Assembly: GCF_030817535.1 (NCBI RefSeq) | Contig: NZ_JAUSZL010000002.1 | Coordinates: 1,550,001-1,614,000, forward strand | Reading direction: 5' to 3' | Origin: Streptomyces sp. V3I8 | Lineage (GTDB): Bacteria > Actinomycetota > Actinomycetes > Streptomycetales > Streptomycetaceae | Length of the DNA: 64,000 nucleotides | In this document: piece after piece, positions 16,546 through 23,427 of the stretch | How positions within the stretch are numbered: position 1 is the first letter of the stretch | Layout: every line of letters starts with the position of its first letter | Made by a program: the position numbers and the translations under genes | The notes under the pieces: model-generated | Database searches by the model: none | The model's input: only the letters and a program-made list of their open reading frames with translations | Told to the model about the DNA's origin: nothing

Positions 16546-16561
16546 CGCCACAGTTGTGGCG
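16546..16561. promoter_or_regulatory. Palindrome in the MmyB-domain/XRE divergent region
   Basis: CGCCACA-GT-TGTGGCG, a perfect 7+2+7 dyad. It overlaps the likely -10 of a promoter whose -35 is TTGACG at 16531-16536 (17-bp spacer). It is a good candidate operator for the XRE protein encoded 150 bp downstream. Confidence 0.5.
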
Positions 16562-16710
16562 ACACCTGGATGTGCGTTCGACCAAGGGCTACTCTCCGGT
16601 CTTCGGGCAGTTCACGCTGCGCTGCACGGATCCCCCACAGGGACTTCACGTCCGGGGGATGCGGCTCCCCCCACAGCGGTCGGTCGATCAAGACGTAGGA
16701 GAACTGTTCG

Positions 16711-17370
16711 GTGACGGATGGCTTCGAGGTTCCGGGCGCCACGGCGACGGGTCTGCTGCCGGCCGTCGTGGCCCGGGTCGCCGGTCTCGCGGACCGGCTC
16801 GGCGCACCGCACGGCGAGGTGTTCGACGTCCGCAGGCTGTCCGCCGCGTCGGGTGTCCCCGAGGTCGTGGTCCGGTCCCTGCTGAACGGGCGGACCGCGG
16901 GCGAACCCGACCTCCAGGCGCGTTTCCTGCAGCGCCTGGACCTGCTGCGCCGTACCCGGCTGAAGCCCAACGGGCGCCGGTACACCCAGCAGGAGATCGC
17001 CGACGGCGCGGGCATGTCGCGCCAGCAGGCGGGCGCGCTCATCAACGGCGACCGGCGCCCGACGATGGAGCACTGCGACGCCATCCAGCGCTTCTTCCGG
17101 GTGCACGCCGGCTTCCTGACCGCCGAGGACCCCGAGGCGCTCGCCGGTGCCCTGCAGCGCACCGAGCAGGACCTGCTCCAGCGGCTCGCCGACCGGGAGC
17201 GCGGATCGAACCCGGCAGCCGCGCCCGACCAGCTGGAGCGGCTGCTGCAGGACCACGGGGTCCGCGGCATCGCCTGGCGGGCCGCGCAGCTCCCCACCGA
17301 CCAGCACCGGGACAAGGTCGCCGAGTGGCTGGACATGCTCCTGGAGAGCGTCAAGCGGCCAGAGTCGTGA
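16711..17370 (+). CDS. XRE-family regulator
   Basis: A 219-residue regulator. A Cro/CI-type helix-turn-helix sits mid-protein (YTQQEIADGAGMSRQQAGAL, NGDRRPTMEHCDAIQRFF; residues about 90-130), where SRQQAGALINGDRRP is the recognition part. The N-terminal 85 residues contain a second, degenerate HTH-like stretch (DVRRLSAASGVPEVVVRSLL). GTG 16711 has AGGAG 8 nt upstream. The stop overlaps the start of the metalloprotease gene (GTGA), so the proteins are made together. This arrangement of XRE plus ImmA/IrrE protease is that of protease-controlled repressors, where the protease cuts or inactivates the regulator. Confidence 0.82.
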   Translation: MTDGFEVPGATATGLLPAVVARVAGLADRLGAPHGEVFDVRRLSAASGVPEVVVRSLLNGRTAGEPDLQARFLQRLDLLRRTRLKPNGRRYTQQEIADGAGMSRQQAGALINGDRRPTMEHCDAIQRFFRVHAGFLTAEDPEALAGALQRTEQDLLQRLADRERGSNPAAAPDQLERLLQDHGVRGIAWRAAQLPTDQHRDKVAEWLDMLLESVKRPES

Positions 17371-17933
17371 TCCGGGGGACTGCGGTGGGCATCGGAAGGC
17401 ATATGCGCCGCCTGTGCGGCGAGCTGGTCGACGAACTCTCGCTGCCGGTGCCGGCGGAGCCCCGGGAGCTGTACGCGGCGCTGTGCGCGGCCATGAGCAG
17501 ACGGCGGGGCCGCCCCGTCCGGTTCCGCACGGCCCCCTTCCCGCCCGGCACCGCCAGCGGGCTCTGGCTCGACATGGCGGAACAGGACCTCGTGGTCATC
17601 GAGGAGCGCACCGCGCCCGACCACCAGCTGGTGATCCTGGGCCACGAGCTGTGGCACATGAGCGCGGGCCACCACGGCCACCACGTGGCGGGCGCCGAGG
17701 TCGCCGCCCGGCTGCTGTCGGACGGTGCCGACCTGCGGGCGACCGTGCTGAAGGTGGCGGCGCGCACCCGGTTCGACCTGGCCGACGAGAAGGACGCCGA
17801 GAGCTTCGGCCTGCTGCTGGCGAGCAGGTGCCGGGGATGGCTGGCCGGCCCGGCGCCGCGCGGGCCGGTACGGCGTGAGGGGCTCGCGGGCCGGATCGAG
17901 GCGTCCCTGGGCTATCGCGGGCCGCAGGGCTGA
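17367..17933 (+). CDS. ImmA/IrrE-like metallopeptidase
   Basis: A 188-residue protein with the zinc-protease motif HELWHM (HExxH type) at about residues 92-97, followed by AGHHGHHVAG rich in possible ligands. The N-terminal half (LCGELVDELSLPVPAEPRELY) is a typical lead-in of the regulator/toxin component found beside XRE proteins in streptomycetes. The GTG at 17367 overlaps the XRE stop; later in-frame starts are at GTG 17385 and ATG 17403. In ImmA/ImmR and IrrE/DdrO pairs the protease cleaves the partner regulator; a similar relationship is expected here but not shown. The membrane-protein gene follows after 15 bp. Confidence 0.75.
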   Translation: MIRGTAVGIGRHMRRLCGELVDELSLPVPAEPRELYAALCAAMSRRRGRPVRFRTAPFPPGTASGLWLDMAEQDLVVIEERTAPDHQLVILGHELWHMSAGHHGHHVAGAEVAARLLSDGADLRATVLKVAARTRFDLADEKDAESFGLLLASRCRGWLAGPAPRGPVRREGLAGRIEASLGYRGPQG

Positions 17934-17948
17934 CGGCGCCGGCGCACC

Positions 17949-19142
17949 GTGGACGGGTCCAGTTACTACCTGCCCGCCGTCGCCATGGCGGCCGCGCTGG
18001 CCGTCAAGGGCCCCTCGCTGCTGCGCTCGTGGCGTGATCCGCTGCTGCGGTCGGTGTGCTGGCTGATGGCGCTGACGGGGCTGGTGTTCTTCTTCGCGGC
18101 ACCGCCGACCATCGCCGAGGTGAACGACCTCGTCGGTGTCACGAACGTCTCCGCGCCGCTCGTCTACTGCCTGCTGAGCGCGTTCAGCGCGGCCTGTCTG
18201 GTGCTGATCGTCAACTGGCGCGGCGGGCCGCCGGAGGTGACCCGGCGGACGTCGTGGCGCTGGATCACCGGGTACGGCGTCGTCATCGTGGCGCTCGTCG
18301 TGCTGTTCGCCCTCGGCGACACCCCCGTCGAGCGGCTGCGGGACTTCGACACGTACTACGCCGGTGAGCCGTTCGTCCGCGAGATGATCGTGCTCTACCT
18401 CGGCGCGCTGGCCGTGGCGGGCGTCGCGATGAACGTGATGTGCGGTCGCTGGGCCCTGCAGGTCCACGGCCGGCTGCGGGCCGGGCTGCTGATCATCGTG
18501 GCGGGCTACGTGTGCAACATCGCCTATCTGAGCGCCAAGACCGCCGCGGTGGTCGCGCGCTGGAACGGCGGGAACCTCGACTACCTCAGCTCCGACGTGG
18601 CCCCGGTGCTCGCCTCGGCCGGCGCGCAGATCAGCGCGGTCGGCTTCTGCCTCCCGCTGGCCTGCCAGCGGGCCGCCGACACGTGGGCGGCCTGGACGGC
18701 GTACCACCGGCTCGGCCCGCTCTGGCGCGAACTAGGGCCGGTGCGGCCGTACGCGGACCGCGCGGTGCGGATGTCCTGGTGGTCGCCGGCCGGGCTGCGG
18801 GTCACGCAGCGGGAGTCGGACATCCACGACGGCCTGCTGAGCCTGTCCCCCTACTTCGACGCCGTGCTGCGGGCGCGGGCGCGTGACGCGGCGCTGGCGG
18901 CGGGCTCGGACCCCGCCGAGGCCCTCGCCGAGGCCGACGCGGCGATGGTGGCGGCGGCCGTGCGGGCCCGGGCCGCCGACCCGGAGGGCCGGGTCGTCGA
19001 CCGCGCGCGGACGGCCGCGGCCGAGGGTCCCCGCGACCTCGTGCGGATGTCCTGCGCGCTGCGCCGCTCGCCCCTCGTCGCGATCGCCCGCGACCTGCCC
19101 GCGCCCAGACCGCAGGACGACTTCCCGGAGCGGGCCCATTAG
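17949..19142 (+). CDS. MAB_1171c-like multi-TM membrane protein
   Basis: A 397-residue membrane protein with about seven hydrophobic helices in the first 240 residues, for example LMALTGLVFFFAAPPTI and LLIIVAGYVCNIAYLSAK. A cytoplasmic C-terminal domain of about 150 residues follows (WRELGPVRPYADR, ESDIHDGLLSLSPYFD and an Ala-rich helix). This layout matches the MAB_1171c/DUF6545 'putative transporter' family, which in streptomycetes often follows XRE and ImmA/IrrE genes. No transporter motif is visible, so a sensor role for the XRE/protease pair is as plausible as transport. GTG 17949 lies 15 bp after the protease stop; no strong Shine-Dalgarno is seen, so coupling is likely. Confidence 0.75.
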   Translation: MDGSSYYLPAVAMAAALAVKGPSLLRSWRDPLLRSVCWLMALTGLVFFFAAPPTIAEVNDLVGVTNVSAPLVYCLLSAFSAACLVLIVNWRGGPPEVTRRTSWRWITGYGVVIVALVVLFALGDTPVERLRDFDTYYAGEPFVREMIVLYLGALAVAGVAMNVMCGRWALQVHGRLRAGLLIIVAGYVCNIAYLSAKTAAVVARWNGGNLDYLSSDVAPVLASAGAQISAVGFCLPLACQRAADTWAAWTAYHRLGPLWRELGPVRPYADRAVRMSWWSPAGLRVTQRESDIHDGLLSLSPYFDAVLRARARDAALAAGSDPAEALAEADAAMVAAAVRARAADPEGRVVDRARTAAAEGPRDLVRMSCALRRSPLVAIARDLPAPRPQDDFPERAH

Positions 19143-19345
19143 GGCCTGTTCCTCCGCGGCCCCCTCCTGAACAGGGATTTCTCCGGTTCTCCCGCTTCGC
19201 CGGGCGGGTGAACGAACCGTGCGGAAAGGGCGTTGTCAGTGGTGGACGGCAAGCTGGACCCAGCGCCACCGCTGTGCGGCGGCGTGGCGACCGCGGAAGA
19301 AGCGGCCGAAGAGCCGCAGCCGAGCCGAACCGGGAGGGCCGTCCG

Positions 19346-19573
19346 ATGCCGACCGCCGTACTGACCGATCACGAACGCACCGCCGTACAGGCCTATCTTC
19401 GCCTGCTGCAGACCGTACGGGCCACGATGGACGGACCGCCCGGTCCGGGCCGGCCGGCCGTCGTGCCGCCCGCCGCCCTCGCGGAGGCGGAGCAGGCACT
19501 GGCCGCGGCGGGGCTCGCGGGCAACGAGGAGGCGTTCTTCCGGCTGCTGCACACCTGGTGCCCGAAGATGTGA
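19346..19573 (+). CDS. 75-residue hypothetical protein
   Basis: A small soluble helical protein starting at ATG 19346 with GGGAGGG about 8 nt upstream. It begins MPTAVLTDHERTAVQAYL and ends EEAFFRLLHTWCPKM, with a Pro/Gly-rich middle. No known domain is recognised. It lies 203 bp after the membrane-protein gene and is convergent with the PPTase gene; it may belong to the XRE/protease/membrane module, but distance suggests its own promoter. Codon use is normal for the window. Confidence 0.6.
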   Translation: MPTAVLTDHERTAVQAYLRLLQTVRATMDGPPGPGRPAVVPPAALAEAEQALAAAGLAGNEEAFFRLLHTWCPKM

Positions 19574-19624
19574 CGGGTCACCGCCGTCCCCGGGCCGGGA
19601 GCGCGGGGCCGACCCGCGCCGCGC

Positions 19625-20332
19625 TCAGTCCCGTCCGCGCGGCACGGTCACCGAGGTCGCCACGAGTCCCCGGCTCACCGTCCACCGTCCGTCGAAGCGG
19701 TCGACGCGACGGCCGTCCACCACCGGACCGGGCACGAGGAGTACGGCGCGCAGGCCGCCGGACGTGGTGTGTCCGGGATCCGTGAAGACCTCGATGTCCG
19801 CCTCGGCGAAGTCGAGCCACTTCCCGGTGAGGGGGAACCACGCCTTGTAGACCGATTCCTTGGCGCTGAACAGGAGCCGGTCCCAGTGGACCCGGGGGTG
19901 CTCCCCGGCGAGGTCGCGCAGCCGCCGCGTCTCGCCGGGCAGCGCCACCGACGGCAGCACGTCGTCCGGGAGCGGCGCGTGGGGCTCGGCGTCGATGCCG
20001 AGCGAGGCCAGGTCGGCGGCGCGGGCCAGCGCGGCGGCCGCGTAGCCGTCGCAGTGCGTCATGCTGCCGATCAGCCCGGCGGGCCACTGCGGGGCTCCCC
20101 GCTCACCGGGCAGGACGGCCTGCGGGGGCACGCCGAGCTTCTCCATGGCACGCCTCGCGCAGCCGCGCACCACGGTGAACTCCCGGCGGCGCTTGTGGAC
20201 CGCGCGCGCGATCAGCGCCGCTTCCTCGGGATACAGCTCGGGGTACGGCGTCGCGCCGTGGGCGCCCGCCGGGTGGTCGTCAGCGTGTGCCTCCACGGCC
20301 ACGACCGACTCCGGGAGCAGCTCCTCGATCAC
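19625..20332 (-). CDS. 4'-phosphopantetheinyl transferase, Sfp/EntD type
   Basis: Transfers the phosphopantetheine arm from CoA to carrier proteins of polyketide and peptide synthetases. The 235-residue protein contains GSMTHCDGYAAAAL, the magnesium-binding GIDAEPH, and the WDRLLFSAKESVYKAWFP block with the KES-x2-K motif. This is the EntD-like, promiscuous subtype. The GTG at 20332 is chosen because GGAGG sits 8 nt upstream and the family start VIEELLPESVVAVE follows directly. It overlaps the 3' end of the phosphoesterase gene by 53 bp, so the two are one transcription unit. No biosynthetic synthase is adjacent, so it probably serves clusters elsewhere in the genome. Confidence 0.9.
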   Translation of the reverse strand: MIEELLPESVVAVEAHADDHPAGAHGATPYPELYPEEAALIARAVHKRRREFTVVRGCARRAMEKLGVPPQAVLPGERGAPQWPAGLIGSMTHCDGYAAAALARAADLASLGIDAEPHAPLPDDVLPSVALPGETRRLRDLAGEHPRVHWDRLLFSAKESVYKAWFPLTGKWLDFAEADIEVFTDPGHTTSGGLRAVLLVPGPVVDGRRVDRFDGRWTVSRGLVATSVTVPRGRD

Positions 20333-21185
20333 CGGGTCCGACCTCCATCGGCAGAATGCGGCGCAGCCGGCCCGGGGGCTCCGGGCGCTTGCGCCACTCA
20401 CGGGGGTAACCCACCGACACCTCTTCGAAGCGGACGCCGTCGCGCCAGGTGGTGCGGGGGATGTGCAGGTGGCCGTAGACCATGGCGGCCACGCGGTAGG
20501 TGCGGTGCCAGTCCGCGGTGAGGGTCGTGCCGCACCACATGGCAAACTCCGGGTACCAGAGGATCTCCGTGGGGTGCCGGTCCAGCGGGTAGTGGTTGAC
20601 GAGGACCGTGGGCAGCTCCGCGGGTATCGCGTCGAGCCTGCGCGCGGTCTCGGCCACCCGGGCCCGGCACCAGGCCTCGCGGCTGGGGTACGGGTCGGGG
20701 TGCAGCACGTGCTCGTCCGTGCAGACGATGCCGGTCCCGTGGGCGTACGCGAGGCCCGCCTCCTTGGTCGTGCAGCCCGCGGGCAGGTACGAGTAGTCGT
20801 AGCCGAGGAAGAGCGGGGCCACGGCGACCGGCCCGTCGGGGCCCTCCCACACGGGGTACGGGTCCTCCGGGGTGAGCACGCCCAGCTCCCGGCAGACCTC
20901 CACGAGGTGCTCGTAGCGGGCCACCCCGCGCAGCGTGACGGTGTCCTTGGGGTGGGTCCACAGCTCGTGGTTGCCGGGCGCCCAGACCACCTTGCGGAAG
21001 CGGCCGGCGAGGGTCCCGAGGGCCCAGCGGATGTCGGCCACCGTCTCCGCGACGTCTCCGGCCACCAGGAGCCAGTCGTCGTCGGTCTCGGGGCGCATCT
21101 CCTCGACGAGTGCGCGGTTCTCCGCATGTCCGATGTGCAGGTCGCTGATCGCCAGCAGCCGGCCCTGACGGTCAGCCGTCGTCAC
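20280..21185 (-). CDS. Calcineurin-like metallophosphoesterase
   Basis: A 301-residue cytosolic phosphoesterase with the metal-binding series ISDLHIGH, VAGDVAE, APGNHELW, VLVNHYPLD and YGHLHIP, which is the full calcineurin-like set (D-x-H, GD-x2, GNH-E, H, GH-x-H). The GTG at 21185 is chosen because homology begins within ten residues of it and a GAGGGGGCG stretch precedes it; the upstream extension of the frame is Arg-rich and without homology. It precedes and overlaps the PPTase gene, a pairing I remember as common in Streptomyces. Substrate unknown. Confidence 0.88.
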   Translation of the reverse strand: MTTADRQGRLLAISDLHIGHAENRALVEEMRPETDDDWLLVAGDVAETVADIRWALGTLAGRFRKVVWAPGNHELWTHPKDTVTLRGVARYEHLVEVCRELGVLTPEDPYPVWEGPDGPVAVAPLFLGYDYSYLPAGCTTKEAGLAYAHGTGIVCTDEHVLHPDPYPSREAWCRARVAETARRLDAIPAELPTVLVNHYPLDRHPTEILWYPEFAMWCGTTLTADWHRTYRVAAMVYGHLHIPRTTWRDGVRFEEVSVGYPREWRKRPEPPGRLRRILPMEVGPGDRGAAPGVGRGRGGTR

Positions 21186-21525
21186 CCTCGCGCCCCCTCG
21201 CCGGTCCGGCAGGCCCTCCGGCCGCCCGAATACGACCACAAGAACACATGTGCGCTCCGCGGTACAAGGGCCGATGCCGCGGATAGGGGGCCGTAAGGGG
21301 GCGCGGCGGCGCACGGGTTCCGGCCTGTCGCGGGAGGTCCCACGGGCCCGTCCGGCCATTCCGTAACACGCCCGTAGCAGCACCATCCCTCAGGAAGCCC
21401 TATGATCGGCCATACACAACCGCCACGATCCCCCGTTTTCGAACGGCGGTTTTGTGTACCCACTCCACATCTTGGCCGGGCACGGCCTGCTTCGTCCTGC
21501 CCGTGAACCCTGAAAGGCGGCTTGC
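21186..21525. other. Divergent intergenic region, 340 bp
   Basis: This separates the phosphoesterase from the ATP-grasp gene. It holds a possible -10 hexamer TATGAT at 21401 and the leader hairpin at 21414-21457. No small gene was found on either strand. Confidence 0.5.
21414..21457 (+). promoter_or_regulatory. Nested, partly exclusive leader hairpins
   Basis: An outer stem pairs ACACAA-CCGCC (21414-21424) with GGCGG-TTTTGTGT (21445-21457). An inner stem CCGTT-TTCG-AACGG shares its GG with the outer right arm, so both cannot form completely. The second ends in a short T-run, resembling an attenuator or terminator in the leader of the ATP-grasp gene. Confidence 0.45.
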
Positions 21526-22698
21526 ATGGTCTCTCGCGTACGCGTCTGGCTCAATCGCACGTATGCGGAGAACGTGTTCTTCATGGATCAGCTGCGGCGA
21601 AATCCGTGCGGTCGCGCCGTCGAGATCCACGCGACCCACGGTGATCCGGACTCCCCCATCCTGGCCGCCGCGGACACCGCCGCGATGGAGCCGACGGGCC
21701 TGTCCCCGGCCGCCTACGTCGAGTACGCGCTCGACCAGTGCGCCCGGCACGCGATCGACGTGTTCGTGCCCGTCCTGCACCAGGCTGCCCTCGCCGAGCA
21801 CCGCGAGGACTTCGCGGCGGCGGGCACCGCGCTGCTCGCGCCGCCCGCCGCGGCCGTGCACACCTTCCAGGACAAGGTCGTCGCGTACGAGGCCGTCAGG
21901 GAGCTCGGTGTGCCCGTTCCGCCGTGGTGGCGGGTCCGTACCGCGGACGAGCTGATCGCGGCGGTGGACGAGCTGGAGGCGGCGGGCCACAAGGCGTGCT
22001 TCAAGCCGGCCTCGGGAGCCGGCGGCGTCGGTTTCCGCATCATCACGCGCACCCCCTTCTCGCTCATGCACCTGAGCGGTTTCCCCAGCCCGTACATGCC
22101 GCTGGACCTGGTCCTGCAGGCACTGCGGGGGGCCGACGAACCCGTGGACTGGCTGGTGATGCCCCTGCTGGGCGAGCCGGAGGTGTCCGTGGACTGCCTC
22201 ACCGGTCCGGACGGGCGGGTGCGGATGGCCGTGGGCCGTACCAAGAACGGGCGGCGGCGCGGCTTCACGCTCGACCCGCGGTGGACCGAGCCGGCGCGGG
22301 TCCTCGCGGAGGGCTTCGGGCTGCACTACCTGACCAACATCCAGTTCCGGATGCTCGGCGACGAGCCGGTCCTCATGGACGTCAACACCCGCCCGGCGGG
22401 CGGTCTGCACCAGCTCTCGCAGTGCGGGATCAACGCTCCGTGGGCCGCCGTGCGCCTCGCGCTCGGCGAGGAGCCCGGCGAGCTCGTCCCGCCGTTCCTC
22501 GGCCAGGACTACGCGGTGGTCTCCGGGCCCCGCGCGGTACGTCCGTCGTCGACGCCGCTCCACACGGACCTCGACCCGGACCTGTCCGCCCCGGTGCCGG
22601 CCCCGGACGCCGCCGCGGGCGCGCCGAGCGCCGAGGCCACCCGTTCGGCGCAAGCCACGCACCTCGCACAAACGTCGGACAGTCCCCTGACGGTCTGA
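21526..22698 (+). CDS. ATP-grasp ligase of unknown substrate
   Basis: A 390-residue ATP-grasp enzyme. The N-terminal part (RVRVWLNRTYAENVFFMDQL) is a pre-ATP-grasp Rossmann-like domain. ATP-binding elements include FQDKVVAYEAV, the lysine in CFKPASGAGGVGF and the metal-binding end MDVNTRPAGGLHQL. The last 50 residues are Ala/Pro/Ser-rich and probably disordered. ATG 21526 follows GAAAGGCGG. It would couple an acid to an amine or similar nucleophile using ATP. No precursor peptide or amino-acid gene lies next to it, so the substrate is open. It is distinct from the graspetide ligase at 57431. Confidence 0.85.
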   Translation: MVSRVRVWLNRTYAENVFFMDQLRRNPCGRAVEIHATHGDPDSPILAAADTAAMEPTGLSPAAYVEYALDQCARHAIDVFVPVLHQAALAEHREDFAAAGTALLAPPAAAVHTFQDKVVAYEAVRELGVPVPPWWRVRTADELIAAVDELEAAGHKACFKPASGAGGVGFRIITRTPFSLMHLSGFPSPYMPLDLVLQALRGADEPVDWLVMPLLGEPEVSVDCLTGPDGRVRMAVGRTKNGRRRGFTLDPRWTEPARVLAEGFGLHYLTNIQFRMLGDEPVLMDVNTRPAGGLHQLSQCGINAPWAAVRLALGEEPGELVPPFLGQDYAVVSGPRAVRPSSTPLHTDLDPDLSAPVPAPDAAAGAPSAEATRSAQATHLAQTSDSPLTV

Positions 22699-22762
22699 CC
22701 CCCGACGGTCCGGCCGCCGCCCCCCGGCCGTCCGGATCGACGCGGCTGATCGCCTCGTGCGA

Positions 22763-22803
22763 ACGCACGGGCCCGGCACCTCGGCGGTGCCGGGCCCGTG
22801 CGT
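22763..22803. terminator. Strong bidirectional hairpin
   Basis: A perfect 18-bp stem with a 5-nt loop (TCGGC) sits between the convergent ATP-grasp and cupin genes, ending one base before the cupin stop codon. Confidence 0.85.
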
Positions 22804-22804
22804 C

Positions 22805-23326
22805 TCAGCTGCGGGCCGAGAGGGCCTCGCGCCACACCGGGCTGTCGACGTAGTGGTTGTCGAACCGCTCGGAGGAGTCCCTGATCTCCTGCGGATCGGC
22901 CTCGCCGCGCATCACCCGCCCGAGCAGCCGCAGATAGTCGAAGCGTCCGGCGCCGGGCGTGAACACGAACAGCACGTCCGCCGTCGCGCCCGGCGCGGCC
23001 GCGAAGGCATGGGGGGTGTGTGGCGGCACGACGAGGAAGTCGCCGGCTTCGAGGACGGTGATCTCCTCACCCAGCAGCACCTGCAGCGATCCGCCGATCA
23101 CGAAGAACAGCTCCGACGCCTTCGTGTGCAGGTGGGCGGGGGCGCCGGGCGCGCCCGCCGCGAACGTGGACCGGTAGCAGGTCAGCCGCCCGCCCGTGGT
23201 GCCGGAGTCCGCGAACAGCGTCATCACGCTGCTGGGGTCGCTCGTCGTCTCCGCCTCGGCGGCGCGGGTGAGGACCGGAGCGAACTCCGTCGTGTGCGGC
23301 ATCTCGTGCTGCTCGTTCGTCGTCAT
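22805..23326 (-). CDS. Cupin-domain protein
   Basis: A 173-residue single-domain cupin. Cupin motif 1 is HLHTKASELFFVIGG (two His and one Glu as metal ligands) and motif 2 is FLVVPPHTPHAF. The C-terminal 40 residues are helical and carry ADPQEIRDSSERFDNHYVD. This resembles the quercetinase-like or sugar-binding small cupins, but no enzyme activity can be assigned. ATG 23326 is chosen as the first Met close to the domain (MTTNEQHEMPHTTEF); a longer frame begins upstream. It is monocistronic and ends at a strong terminator. Confidence 0.82.
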   Translation of the reverse strand: MTTNEQHEMPHTTEFAPVLTRAAEAETTSDPSSVMTLFADSGTTGGRLTCYRSTFAAGAPGAPAHLHTKASELFFVIGGSLQVLLGEEITVLEAGDFLVVPPHTPHAFAAAPGATADVLFVFTPGAGRFDYLRLLGRVMRGEADPQEIRDSSERFDNHYVDSPVWREALSARS

Positions 23327-23427
23327 GAGTACGACCCTACGGAGCCGGGTGACCGGTGACATGGGGCATTCGCCACCCGGATCCATGGGTCAATTCAACG
23401 CCTCCTGCAGCGCGCCCACAGCGCCTC

